A program made the translations under genes and the position numbers. From assembly GCF_022898935.1 (NCBI RefSeq), contig NZ_JALIRP010000008.1, forward strand, positions 124,001 to 188,000: 64,000 nucleotides of DNA, written 5' to 3'. Positions within the stretch are counted from its first letter, which is position 1, and each line of letters opens with the position of its first letter. The stretch is from Paenibacillus mangrovi (GTDB taxonomy: Bacteria > Bacillota > Bacilli > Paenibacillales > Paenibacillaceae). The notes under the pieces were generated by a model. It saw only the letters and a program-made list of their open reading frames with translations. It did no database searches and was not told the origin of the DNA. Shown piece after piece: positions 1-8,835 of this stretch.

Positions 1-632
1 TAAGTTCGTCAGCCGATTTGTACCTGTTATTTTTGCTCTCCTCAAAAGGATTCAATAATACTGATTTTAATTTCTTATTATTAAATTCCGCCTGACTGAT
101 ATTAGGCAAGTTCCCATGAATGAGAAAAGCGCACATACGGCACACATCTTGAAGTTCTTTATGCATCGTTTCGATGCCTACGATTTTCTTTGCAATATTA
201 AAATCAATAATTTTTACGGTTTTTGGCGAAAAATTCTTAATCATCACATTCTTAGGCTTAATATCATTATGAATGTACCCTACTTTATGCAGACGCTTAG
301 CGCCCTTAAGGATGTTAATTGCGATTTCTACGCTCTTCTTCTCATCGACCGGCTTAATGTAACTATTGTGAAAGTTATCTCCGATGACCTTTCCATCCGC
401 AAATTCAGTAACTAGGTAGGCCATGTCGTCGATGATAAAAAAATCATAATATCGGATCAAGAACTTATACTTTTTATATTTTTTCATAATCTTTGCCTCG
501 CGCTTGGCAACTTTGATATCTGATATTTGCTTTATAGCGAGCTTATTTCCTTTGGGATCGTATGCCTTATAGACTTTACCGTATGATCCTTTCCCAATAA
601 AATCCATATCCACAGTATATTGTTTCCACATC
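1..632 (-). CDS. Ser/Thr protein kinase, C-terminus cut by window edge
   Basis: The frame is open from an ATG at 632 to the left edge (about 210 residues), so the C-terminus is missing. The kinase fold is clear: Gly-rich loop GKGSYGKV at residues 13-20, ATP-binding Lys in AIK (Lys34), a likely alpha-C Glu at 45, catalytic loop HNDIKPKNV at 121-129 with Asp123, and the metal-binding motif at 143-145. That motif reads DFN rather than DFG, and the catalytic loop is HND rather than HRD, so this is a non-RD kinase. A GTG three codons upstream is an alternative start; neither start has a strong ribosome site. It is the last visible gene of the leftward glycosylation series, 46 bp after the nucleotidyltransferase gene. 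A role in phosphorylating spore-surface proteins is inference. Confidence 0.85.
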
Positions 633-678
633 GCTGTCACCGGCTAACACCCAGCCTTTCAGTTAGCATAATTACCTA

Positions 679-1686
679 TCAGGAACTATGAAAATGAACA
701 ATGGACTCATCACCCAACAAAGTACTAACTGTATTTGAGGAACTGGCTATAAAGCGAGTATTTCTGCCAAAGATACTGCTCTTCACATGGAGTCCTGAAA
801 AATTTAAATACGTGTTGTCTAAACTGATACTGTCACTTAATGTACCATTGTGTATTGTACAGTTATTGCCAATCGTAACGTTGGGGCCAATGGACACATT
901 TTTAAAAGTGCATCCATCTCCAATCACTACTGATCCTTTTAAAGTACAATTTTCAAATATATTATTTGAACCAATTTGATTGGCCTGCCTGGATAACAAG
1001 GATTTATTGGCATCCAGCCATCGGTCAGGTGTGCCGATATCATAAAAAGGTAGCTTGGTTACTCTGCTGGCGATTCTACATCCATTCGAAATCATCTGCT
1101 GAATGGCATCCGTAATTTCATACTCCCCTCTCCTCGATGGAGTGATCTGCTCGATGGCGTCAAAAATTTTATTGTTGAATGCATACATGCCGATAACTGC
1201 AAGATTGCTTTTAGGATGAGCAGGTTTTTCCTCTAATTTAACGATATGCTGATTGGACACCTCGGCAATGCCAAAGTCTTGAGGGTTACTAACAGGAGTA
1301 AGTAGTACAGCTCCATCATTTGCTGCAAAAATCTGCTGCAGCTTATCAATTCGGATCGTAAAAAGATTATCGCCAAGAAGTACGATGAAGGAATCCTCGC
1401 CAAGAAATTTCTTCGCCGAAAGAAGAGCATGAGCGATGCCGCGGGCCTCCATTTGGTATAATACCGTTACTTTCACAGTATCTTGGATACTTTCTATATA
1501 ATCGACAATGATTTTCTGATCAGGTCTAATAACGACGCCTATATCCGTAATACCGCTTTCCAGAAGCGATTCAATGCATCTAAGAAGGATGGGTTTATTG
1601 AGAACTGGGATCAACGTTTTGGGAATTGAATGGGTATACGGCCGAAGCCGCGTACCTTGTCCAGCACAGAGAATAATTCCTTTCAT
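679..1686 (-). CDS. Sugar-1-phosphate nucleotidyltransferase, long form with C-terminal beta-helix
   Basis: Predicted to make an activated sugar (probably dTDP- or UDP-glucose) from a hexose-1-phosphate. The N-terminal half is a RmlA-type nucleotidyltransferase: AGQGTRLRP at residues 8-16, PKTLIPV at 22-28, and LLGDN near 104-108. The last 90 or so residues carry hexapeptide-like repeats (VVIGDG, VSIGPN, VTIGNN) typical of a left-handed beta-helix, giving the long architecture (335 residues) seen in antibiotic and surface-polymer loci. Translation follows the GT2 gene after 3 bp, so the two are probably coupled. Sugar and nucleotide specificity cannot be read from sequence, and no rmlB, rmlC or canonical rmlD is visible beside it. 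Confidence 0.85.
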   Translation of the reverse strand: MKGIILCAGQGTRLRPYTHSIPKTLIPVLNKPILLRCIESLLESGITDIGVVIRPDQKIIVDYIESIQDTVKVTVLYQMEARGIAHALLSAKKFLGEDSFIVLLGDNLFTIRIDKLQQIFAANDGAVLLTPVSNPQDFGIAEVSNQHIVKLEEKPAHPKSNLAVIGMYAFNNKIFDAIEQITPSRRGEYEITDAIQQMISNGCRIASRVTKLPFYDIGTPDRWLDANKSLLSRQANQIGSNNIFENCTLKGSVVIGDGCTFKNVSIGPNVTIGNNCTIHNGTLSDSISLDNTYLNFSGLHVKSSIFGRNTRFIASSSNTVSTLLGDESIVHFHSS

Positions 1687-1689
1687 ACT

Positions 1690-2409
1690 TTAGTGTCCTC
1701 CCATATTCAAAATCAATCGGGTTAATGAATCGCGCATACGCGCTTGAGTCTGGACAAATTCCTTATCGATGGCTGTTCGATGTTTAACCGTACCCATTGC
1801 ATTATGCCAGCGGTATCCCACCAGAGATTCATCCAGATATGGAAAGGGAATGCCCGACAGAATCACCCGGTACCAGAAGTCCAAATCATGTGTGTAAGGA
1901 AGGGATGTATTAAACATTCCAATACGATTGAATAAATCTCTTCTCATCATCACAGTACAGCCGTTAACGGGGTTACCTCGGAAGAAGCAGTAATAAAATT
2001 CCAGTAAATGTGCAAATACTAAGCTTGCATGATGCTGGGTTATACGGTTTTGATCGTCAATGTAATTAAAATTCGTATAAGAAATCAAAGCGTTCTTCTG
2101 CACCATGAATTGCACCTGACGCTCGATTTTATCGGGGTAAAATAGATCATCTGAGCTTAGCCAAGCGACATACTTACCGGAAGCATGCTTAATCCCATGG
2201 TTAAGGGCACTGGCTGTACCACCGTTGGACGTTCCCAAGTAATGAATATATGGATAATAGGGGATCAACCGCTCCGTGTATTGAGATGAACCGTCATCCA
2301 CGACAATGATTTCAAGCGGCGCATATGACTGGTCCAAAACACTCTGAATCGCCTGATCCACGTAGGGATCATTATAAAAGGGAATAACGACTGTAACCAA
2401 CGGTTTCAT
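1690..2409 (-). CDS. Family 2 glycosyltransferase
   Basis: A GT-A-fold transferase of 239 residues. Visible motifs are VVIPFYN at residues 6-12, the nucleotide-binding VVDDGSS around 36-42, the DXD-equivalent SSDD near 95-98, and a late HDLDFWYR segment resembling the acceptor/base region. It should move a sugar from a nucleotide donor to a glycan or protein at the cytoplasmic face. The ATG overlaps the stop of the preceding SDR gene by 4 bp, so they are translationally coupled. Unlike the enzymes upstream it has no basic or Gly-Tyr extension. Confidence 0.88.
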   Translation of the reverse strand: MKPLVTVVIPFYNDPYVDQAIQSVLDQSYAPLEIIVVDDGSSQYTERLIPYYPYIHYLGTSNGGTASALNHGIKHASGKYVAWLSSDDLFYPDKIERQVQFMVQKNALISYTNFNYIDDQNRITQHHASLVFAHLLEFYYCFFRGNPVNGCTVMMRRDLFNRIGMFNTSLPYTHDLDFWYRVILSGIPFPYLDESLVGYRWHNAMGTVKHRTAIDKEFVQTQARMRDSLTRLILNMGGH

Positions 2410-3338
2410 ATTGGATCTCCCTTCATCGCTCTACAATATTGCATCACATCGGAAATCGATCTCTCAAAAGGGATGGTTGCTTTCCAACCGAGCCTCCTTA
2501 TTTCAAGGAATGAAAGCGGGGGCGCAGGTGATTCAGGGGCTTGTTCCTTTCCCCACATGATGGGGAGGTCTCTATTGGTCATGTTCCTGAACGTTTCCAC
2601 CACTTCTCTCAAGGTGCGCTCCTTGCCTGAACCAATGGCATAAACAGTGCCCGACTGTCCACGGCTCAAGAGAATCCTGTAGGCTTTGACCGCATCGCGG
2701 ACATCCAAGAAATCACGGTGTATCTCACCAGAAGATACATGAAAATGTTCCGTTGACTCTCCCCGTTCCCACTGCACGATACGACATCCAAGAAGCGAAC
2801 AAAAACCGGTAGATGGACCGGGGCCGATCAGATTAGAAGGTTCGGCTAGCATCACTGACTGGCCGAACAACTCTCTCCAGGAAAGAACTGCTGCTTTTTG
2901 CAGACTCTTGCTTAGCCCATATGGATGAGTAGGACGATAAGGTTCTGTCAATTTGAACCCCATCCTCGATCCCGCAACGAGCACCCGGCAGGATGGACGG
3001 GATCGAAGAGCGTTTAATAGGTACAAAATAGGAAGCATATTGGATTCAATATAAAGCAGTGGGTCATCCCAGGATTCAGGAACAGAATTTTTCCCTCCGA
3101 GATGAAGAACGTAGTCAGGTGCAATGTCACGAATTAATTGTTCAAGACGATACTTGTCAAGCAAGTCACATGAATAATACCTTACTCCATCCAATTGCTG
3201 TGATTTCTTGATCTGCCTGACTACAGCAGCTACCTGCATGCCCTGTTCAGCAAAATATCGGCAGGCATGATTACCGGTAAAGCCCATTGCTCCTGTAATT
3301 AGGATGACTCGCTTGCAGAGGAGTTCTCCCGCATCCAT
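2406..3338 (-). CDS. NAD-dependent epimerase/dehydratase (extended SDR)
   Basis: An extended short-chain dehydrogenase of 310 residues acting on a nucleotide sugar. It has the N-terminal dinucleotide motif TGAMGFTG (residues 15-22) and the catalytic Tyr/Lys pair in YGLSKS around 139-144. It resembles GDP-mannose 4,6-dehydratase-like proteins, but the substrate is not assignable. The start is inside the previous gene (40 bp overlap) and is supported by a GGAG motif about 9 bases upstream of the ATG. It may provide a further modification of the sugar made by the three genes upstream. Confidence 0.8.
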   Translation of the reverse strand: MDAGELLCKRVILITGAMGFTGNHACRYFAEQGMQVAAVVRQIKKSQQLDGVRYYSCDLLDKYRLEQLIRDIAPDYVLHLGGKNSVPESWDDPLLYIESNMLPILYLLNALRSRPSCRVLVAGSRMGFKLTEPYRPTHPYGLSKSLQKAAVLSWRELFGQSVMLAEPSNLIGPGPSTGFCSLLGCRIVQWERGESTEHFHVSSGEIHRDFLDVRDAVKAYRILLSRGQSGTVYAIGSGKERTLREVVETFRNMTNRDLPIMWGKEQAPESPAPPLSFLEIRRLGWKATIPFERSISDVMQYCRAMKGDPI

Positions 3339-4147
3339 TGCTCCATCTCCTTCAACATGTCACGATAATGAGGGACATCATGACACCAGTCGCTGCGAGT
3401 GGATACGAGCGTTCTATTCAGAATTGGCATATCGCTAGGCACAACAGTCACATAACGCTGATTCCATATTTCCTGAAACAACAGCAGCAGATCATACTTG
3501 CTGATCGGCTGCTGATGAGCAAGGTGAACCAAACCCGATATAGGGGATGAAATCACAGCGTCGATCACTTTAGCCAGCTCTAATGTGGTGACCCCGTTCC
3601 AAAGTACATTTCGGTATCCCTTCACGATTCCGTGCTGACGCATGAACCAGTGCATAAGTCCAATCCCCTGCATGCGAATTTCCGGTCCGATAATCGAGGT
3701 GCGTATTGTTAGATGTCCCTGTGCACGAACTTCTCCCAAAGCTTTGGTCAATGCATAGACGCTTGTTCCATCCGGCTTATCGCCCTCATGATATCCGCCC
3801 CGTGTGCCTTCGAACACACAATCTGTACTGATGTGAATTAGACGTGCACCGATTCTTTCAGCGATAAGATACAGCCTGTGAGGAAGAATGCCATTGATGA
3901 TATAGGCGTTGATCTGATCCTGCTCGGCGAAATGATTCAGCACGCCGATGGCATTGATTATGACATCGGGCTTTACCGTGTCTACGATCTTCTCAGCAGC
4001 GCAAAAATCGGCAGCATCAAGCACATATCCCCCGGTATTGCGGGGGTCCCGGGTCGTATAGAATATCTGATGCTTGCCCTGCTGCAAAAAGTAATTTACC
4101 AGCATATGGCCAGCCATTCCGCCGGCTCCCATAATAAGCAGCTTCAT
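3299..4147 (-). CDS. RmlD-like nucleotide-sugar reductase (possible UDP-FucNAc step)
   Basis: A 282-residue SDR of the RmlD type: GAGGMAGHM at residues 7-15, STDCVFEG around 107-114, and the catalytic YALTK near 131-135. It starts directly after the stop of the UDP-GlcNAc dehydratase gene. In the known UDP-N-acetyl-L-fucosamine pathway (CapE/CapF/CapG, FnlA/FnlB/FnlC) a reductase of this family sits between a 4,6-dehydratase and a 2-epimerase, as here. CapF carries a C-terminal cupin domain, which is absent from this shorter protein. Assignment to FucNAc synthesis is therefore contextual; a dTDP-rhamnose reductase is the alternative, but rmlB and rmlC are missing here. Confidence 0.78.
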   Translation of the reverse strand: MKLLIMGAGGMAGHMLVNYFLQQGKHQIFYTTRDPRNTGGYVLDAADFCAAEKIVDTVKPDVIINAIGVLNHFAEQDQINAYIINGILPHRLYLIAERIGARLIHISTDCVFEGTRGGYHEGDKPDGTSVYALTKALGEVRAQGHLTIRTSIIGPEIRMQGIGLMHWFMRQHGIVKGYRNVLWNGVTTLELAKVIDAVISSPISGLVHLAHQQPISKYDLLLLFQEIWNQRYVTVVPSDMPILNRTLVSTRSDWCHDVPHYRDMLKEMEQWMRENSSASESS

Positions 4148-5131
4148 TTACAGGAATCCCCCATATCTCAGAATGTCACGGATCTCTTCTTTGTTCATCA
4201 GATGATGGTTCGAGCTGAAGCTGCTGAACAAGACGGGTCTGCAGTGATAATAATGCTCTCTGAGTTCTGGCATATAGAGTGTCGGCAGAATAACTAGACA
4301 ATCCTCATCAAACTCAATCGTATTCTGACTTTCAAAGTCGCTCATCAGAATTTCATGGATCTTCTCACCAGGGCGTATTCCAGACTCCACGATGCTGACG
4401 TTGTCCTTGCCGGAAGCTTCAATTAATACCTCCGCCAGATCAATAATCCGGCAAGAAGGCATCTTCAGGACGAATATTTCTCCGCCCACACTTTCCTGAG
4501 CGGCATTGAACAGCATCTTGATCGCATCGCGCAGCGTCATGAAAAAGCGCGTCATTTCCATATGCGTGATGAATATCTGTCCTTTATTCCGAATCTGATC
4601 ATTGAATACATGCACAACACTTCCGTTCGTACCTAGCACATTACCCCCACGGACAGTCACAAATTTCGTATCGCTGCTCAGCAGATTGGCATTGACGATG
4701 AGCTTTTCACCAATGGCCTTCGTCATGCCGTAAAAATTTGAAGGGTTCGCTGCTTTATCTGTCGATATATAGAATACTTTTTTGACCCTATTTTCGATCG
4801 AAGCCTGAATGACATTTTTGGTGCCAATAACATTCGTTTTCAACGCTTCATCGGGCTGTTCCTCACAGACGGGTACATGCTTCAATGCTGCAAGATGAAA
4901 CACATAGTCAATGCCCCTGAAAGCAGCGGTCAACGATTCCTTGTCACGAATATCGCCGATTCGGAAGCTTAGACGACTGTCATCGAACACCCGTCTCATG
5001 GTCACCTGTGAAGATTCATTACGCGAGTATACGATCACTTCATCCGGTTTTTGCTCCAGAAGCTGGGAGACCAGTTCATACCCCCAGGAACCGGTACCTC
5101 CGGTGACCAAAATACGTTTTTTTTCAAACAT
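4148..5131 (-). CDS. UDP-N-acetylglucosamine 4,6-dehydratase-like SDR (FnlA/CapE/PseB family)
   Basis: Predicted to oxidise and dehydrate UDP-GlcNAc, the first step towards a 2-acetamido-2,6-dideoxyhexose. TGGTGSWG near residues 9-16 is the NAD motif. LKHVPVCEEQP, ISTDKAANPSNFYGMTK (with Tyr/Lys) and the MTRFFMT segment are characteristic of the polysaccharide-biosynthesis dehydratase family. I chose the ATG at 5131 because GGAGGTG lies just upstream; a longer frame from 5176 lacks a ribosome site. It overlaps the epimerase stop by 8 bp and abuts the reductase gene. The C-terminal 50 residues (HYYHCRPV, LRYGGF) fit the usual tail of this family. Length 327 residues. Confidence 0.85.
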   Translation of the reverse strand: MFEKKRILVTGGTGSWGYELVSQLLEQKPDEVIVYSRNESSQVTMRRVFDDSRLSFRIGDIRDKESLTAAFRGIDYVFHLAALKHVPVCEEQPDEALKTNVIGTKNVIQASIENRVKKVFYISTDKAANPSNFYGMTKAIGEKLIVNANLLSSDTKFVTVRGGNVLGTNGSVVHVFNDQIRNKGQIFITHMEMTRFFMTLRDAIKMLFNAAQESVGGEIFVLKMPSCRIIDLAEVLIEASGKDNVSIVESGIRPGEKIHEILMSDFESQNTIEFDEDCLVILPTLYMPELREHYYHCRPVLFSSFSSNHHLMNKEEIRDILRYGGFL

Positions 5132-6215
5132 GTATTTCACCTCCAAGCAATAATTGGACGACTTTATCCGAAACATTCTCCGTTAAGTACCCTTCAGGAC
5201 ATACCCAGCCCCGGTTCAAACGGATCATTAGATCAGCCGCGCGGTATATCGCCTTGGCATCCAGGCCAGTCACAATATTGCTGCCGCAGTCCACGGTTTC
5301 CGGACGCTCTGTCGTGTGCCGCATCGTTACTGTAGGGACCTGCATGATGCAGCATTCTTCCTGGACCGTTCCGCTGTCTGTTAATGCGCAGCATGCGAAG
5401 CGTTCCAGCTTCACAAAATCGAAAAATCCGAACGGCTCATGGAACTCTACAAGCGGATGCATATTTAAAAACTTGAGGCCTACTATACGTGAGGCTGTAC
5501 GCGGATGAATGCTGCAAATGATCCGGAGTCCGTATTCCGAGGCAATAAGGTTTAACCCCTTCATGATCTGGTACAAACACTCCGGTTGATCCACATTCTC
5601 CGAGCGGTGGGCCGTGACCAGAAAATACTCCTTCGGCTTCAAGGAGAGGCTGTTCAAAATATCGCTCTCTGCAATGGATTTCTCATAGTTCTTCATCACC
5701 TCATAAATCGGATTGCCAGTCAGCACGATGCGGGAACTAGGAAAGCCTTCAGCAAGCAGATGCTTCTTGCTCTGTTCCGTATATGGCATATTAATGGATG
5801 ACACTGCATCAATGACTCTTCTGTTTTTTTCCTCGGGTACATTCAGATCAAAACAGCGGTTTCCTGCTTCCATATGAACTACAGGATACCCGAGACGTTC
5901 CGCGAGAACAGCGCATAGTGCACTGTTGGTGTCACCAAGCAGCAGTATTTTATCTGGCTTCTCTTTCTCTAAAATAACCTCTATTTGTGAGAACATGGAT
6001 GAGAGCTGTTTTCCCAGTGAAGCAGCTGCATTCTGCAAAATGTAATCCGGTGAGCGCAAACCCATCTGCCTGAAAAATATTCCGCTCAACCTTTCTTCAA
6101 AATTCTGCCCGGTATGCACCAGCACATGCCGCTCTGCATACCGATCTAGTTTAGGGAGGATGAGGCTGAGGCGAATAATTTCGGGCCTTGTGCCTAAAAT
6201 CGTCATGATTTTCAT
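5124..6215 (-). CDS. wecB: UDP-N-acetylglucosamine 2-epimerase family (non-hydrolysing)
   Basis: 363 residues of the WecB fold. The N-terminus has GTRPEIIR (residues 8-15). Active-site segments are HMEAGNRCFD near 115-124, PEEKNRR, TAHRSENVD and DSGTVQEE. The AGNRCFD variant, rather than AGLRTGD of classical WecB, is what I recall from FnlC/CapG, which invert C2 in the last step of UDP-N-acetyl-L-fucosamine synthesis. That fits the dehydratase and reductase genes immediately downstream. The symbol names the family; the FucNAc assignment is inference. The gene begins 9 bp after the GT4 gene. Confidence 0.85.
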   Translation of the reverse strand: MKIMTILGTRPEIIRLSLILPKLDRYAERHVLVHTGQNFEERLSGIFFRQMGLRSPDYILQNAAASLGKQLSSMFSQIEVILEKEKPDKILLLGDTNSALCAVLAERLGYPVVHMEAGNRCFDLNVPEEKNRRVIDAVSSINMPYTEQSKKHLLAEGFPSSRIVLTGNPIYEVMKNYEKSIAESDILNSLSLKPKEYFLVTAHRSENVDQPECLYQIMKGLNLIASEYGLRIICSIHPRTASRIVGLKFLNMHPLVEFHEPFGFFDFVKLERFACCALTDSGTVQEECCIMQVPTVTMRHTTERPETVDCGSNIVTGLDAKAIYRAADLMIRLNRGWVCPEGYLTENVSDKVVQLLLGGEIHV

Positions 6216-6224
6216 AGCTCTCTC

Positions 6225-7658
6225 CTACCTCCGTCTTAATAATTTGATGCGGCGTTTCATCCGCCTGCCAGCTCTTGTCCTCCGCTTTCTATGGTAGCGC
6301 CTGACGGCAATTGCAGCCGCCTTCCTTCGGCTCATACGGCTCATACGGCCCATACGGCCCTTGCAGCCCTTGCGCCCCATGGGGCCTATGCGACCCTTTG
6401 TACTTCTTTTTCTTCGTTTCTTACGCGAGTCCCGATATGCTTTAACGCTCCGGGATATGCTTCCGCTCATCCAATCGGGACAACCTTGCTGCAGCTCATG
6501 GACAAATGCCTGAACTTTCTGACGGTAGACATTCAAACCATATTGGGCTCTTGCCGCAGCCGCGTTCCTGTTCCCGATATTTTGCATGTGTAAGGGGTCA
6601 TTCAGCAGCTCAGCTACCTTGGCTGCAAGCGCAGTATAGTCGCCCGTCGGTACAATGAAGTGCCCGTTCCCCGTATTTCTCATTAGTTCTCCAAGACCGC
6701 CGGCGTCAAAGGCTACAACCGGTTTGCCGCAAAGCATTCCCTCGAGTGCCGTCATGCCGAAGCCTTCCTGCACCATGCTTGGTACAATGAGGATATCCAT
6801 TGCACTGTATGCCAAATGAACCGATTCTACAAAAGGAATGAATCGAAAACGGGTACCATGGTTTGAAGCGTTCACTTCTGCGATGCAGCGTTCATAATAC
6901 ATCTGATCTGCCGGCTTCCCGATAACGACAAACTGGCAGTCGGTATTGGATTCAGATAAAGTCAAGGCCATGCGGATAAATTCGAGCAGTCCTTTTGGAG
7001 GATGGATAAAAGAAGAGATATAACCGACGCAAAGCTGGGAATTGTTGATGTGAAGAATGTTACGGTATTTAGTGCGGGTATGAGATCGGGAGGGACGAAG
7101 CAGCTTATCATCGGATGACGGGGGCAGCAGAATGATCGGCCGTGAAACGTTGCCCCGAAATACACGAGCCGCTGTCTCGGAAATCGCGATCAGACAATCA
7201 CTGTATTTCTCCACGATAGCGATCGCTGCCGCTCTATGCACATTCTCTTGCATGATTTCGTTAATTTTCCATAAAACGGGGATGCCTAACGATTTCGCGG
7301 CTATAGCCGGCAAAACGTTCACGAGGGTATTGGTCAGAACGATGTCCGGCGCCGTCTCTTTTATGCATCGAACTACGGAGGGATAGTACGGATGGTTACG
7401 GAGCTCCTCCACCTCTTGTTCCAGCCGCTCTCCGGGAAAATACAGACGGTGGATCAGAGGATAAGGTTGAATCCGTACCAGGATACCTTGTTTTCTTGCA
7501 TAGGCTGTCAGTTTTCCTTCCTGCGGGGCGATCAGAATACAGTTGAAATATGGGGCTATTTGCAGACAGAAAAACAGCAGAAGTTTTTCTGCCCCCGTAA
7601 TGCTGTCCGTATTGCTGACATGGGAGAAAAGCATAAGTTTGGGCTTATAGGTTGTCAT
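6225..7658 (-). CDS. Family 4 glycosyltransferase with basic, collagen-like C-terminal tail
   Basis: Residues up to about 400 form a GT-B family 4 transferase, with the N-terminal SNTDSITGAEK acceptor loop and the C-terminal VPSMVQEGFGMTALEGM donor-site signature containing the conserved E-x7-E arrangement. The last 69 or so residues are almost entirely Lys/Arg, interrupted by six G-x-y triplets (GRI GPM GRK GCK GRM GRM); the DNA for this part has 9-bp tandem repeats near 6331-6360. I place the start at ATG 7658, 9 bp after GAGG; a TTG at 7673 and an ATG at 7664 are possible but poorly spaced. The basic tail parallels the basic N-termini of neighbouring enzymes and may hold the enzyme to an anionic surface or partner. 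Confidence 0.85.
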   Translation of the reverse strand: MTTYKPKLMLFSHVSNTDSITGAEKLLLFFCLQIAPYFNCILIAPQEGKLTAYARKQGILVRIQPYPLIHRLYFPGERLEQEVEELRNHPYYPSVVRCIKETAPDIVLTNTLVNVLPAIAAKSLGIPVLWKINEIMQENVHRAAAIAIVEKYSDCLIAISETAARVFRGNVSRPIILLPPSSDDKLLRPSRSHTRTKYRNILHINNSQLCVGYISSFIHPPKGLLEFIRMALTLSESNTDCQFVVIGKPADQMYYERCIAEVNASNHGTRFRFIPFVESVHLAYSAMDILIVPSMVQEGFGMTALEGMLCGKPVVAFDAGGLGELMRNTGNGHFIVPTGDYTALAAKVAELLNDPLHMQNIGNRNAAAARAQYGLNVYRQKVQAFVHELQQGCPDWMSGSISRSVKAYRDSRKKRRKRSTKGRIGPMGRKGCKGRMGRMSRMSRRKAAAIAVRRYHRKRRTRAGRRMKRRIKLLRRR

Positions 7659-7669
7659 AAGCATGGACC

Positions 7670-8809
7670 TCAAGGGAATATAATAGACAGCATTTGATTC
7701 AGACGGTTTCCGTAGGTATGGTCCCTCATGGTCCGGTCGAAGGCATTCAAGGCAATTTCCCTACGTTCTTCTTCATGAGTCAGATAGTATTCGATCTTGT
7801 CGAGAAGCTCTTTCGGAGAACTATACGTTTCAATTTCTGTTTCTGGAGTATAGAATTTAGGAAGATCACTACGATAATCACTAAGCTGGAGAGTTGCACA
7901 GGCGGAAATTTCGAAGGTACGGGGATTAGGGGATGCAGCCGGTATTTTTACCATATTGTTGTTGATTGAATCATCCTCATGGGAACGATGGAGATTAATC
8001 ACTATTTTTGAAGCATTATAGGCTTCGGCTGTTTCATGTGGACTCATCCACTTATTAAGCTCAATACTGTGCTGATATGAGGAATAGCTCGGCAGACGAT
8101 CCCACCAGATTCCGTTGATGACGGTTTTGTACTGCATGAGTTGATCCATGATCGGGCTCAGATACTCGATCCGGTTCCAGTACGCCGATCCGATGAAGCT
8201 TACTTCCCTCCGCTTGGCAGAAGGTGTTTTTGACGGTCTATAGTGCTCGGAGAATGCGGCAAAAGGTAAATGATGCACCTTTAGGCAACCAAGCTGGTGA
8301 TAGTATGGGATGCAGTTGGATTCCAATGTAAACACATAGTCGTAATGCTTCACATTTTCTGTGGTTATATCCGTATAATACGGATCATCCGTCAGCCAAA
8401 CGGCGGTTTGAATTCCTTGCTTACGAATGGTATCGAGCTGATCATTATTCACGTACATACCGTCCAGAGCCAGGACCAAATCCGGCTCGATTTGGAAGGC
8501 CATCTCGCTTACCGACTGTCCTGGGTCAATAACGGTCAGCTCAGCGACCATGCCGCGAAGTGTCATTTGGATTGCTTCATCGATCGGGGAATACGGATAT
8601 CCCTTTCCCGATGAGACATATAGTACATGGATGTTGCGGAAAGGAAATGAGGTGGAATGACGACCGATCACATAATCGGCACGCCCTTTTAAATATCCCT
8701 CGTCATATCCTCCACGATATCCTGCTTCACGGCCGCGTAACCTTGCTTTTTCGGCGGGATTTGCTCGTTTATACCGAATTACTCTTCTCCTGTGCTTTAT
8801 GATTGACAT
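7670..8809 (-). CDS. CgeB-like glycosyltransferase with Gly-Tyr tetrad module
   Basis: A 379-residue protein of the CgeB (spore maturation) type: a DUF3880-like N-terminal half (VWLTDDPYYTD, FTLESNCIPYYHQLG) followed by a group 1-like half (FIGSAYWNRIEYL, SKIVINLHRS, NPRTFEISAC). In Bacillus subtilis CgeB is needed for the sugar layer of the spore surface. Residues 26-45 before the enzyme are tandem tetrads GREA GYRG GYDE GYLK GRAD after a basic start (KHRRRVIRYKR), which is not part of the enzyme fold. It is a paralogue of the next gene upstream and starts 26 bp after it. Confidence 0.85.
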   Translation of the reverse strand: MSIIKHRRRVIRYKRANPAEKARLRGREAGYRGGYDEGYLKGRADYVIGRHSTSFPFRNIHVLYVSSGKGYPYSPIDEAIQMTLRGMVAELTVIDPGQSVSEMAFQIEPDLVLALDGMYVNNDQLDTIRKQGIQTAVWLTDDPYYTDITTENVKHYDYVFTLESNCIPYYHQLGCLKVHHLPFAAFSEHYRPSKTPSAKRREVSFIGSAYWNRIEYLSPIMDQLMQYKTVINGIWWDRLPSYSSYQHSIELNKWMSPHETAEAYNASKIVINLHRSHEDDSINNNMVKIPAASPNPRTFEISACATLQLSDYRSDLPKFYTPETEIETYSSPKELLDKIEYYLTHEEERREIALNAFDRTMRDHTYGNRLNQMLSIIFP

Positions 8810-8835
8810 GGGTAAGCCGCTCCTTTTCCAGTTTT

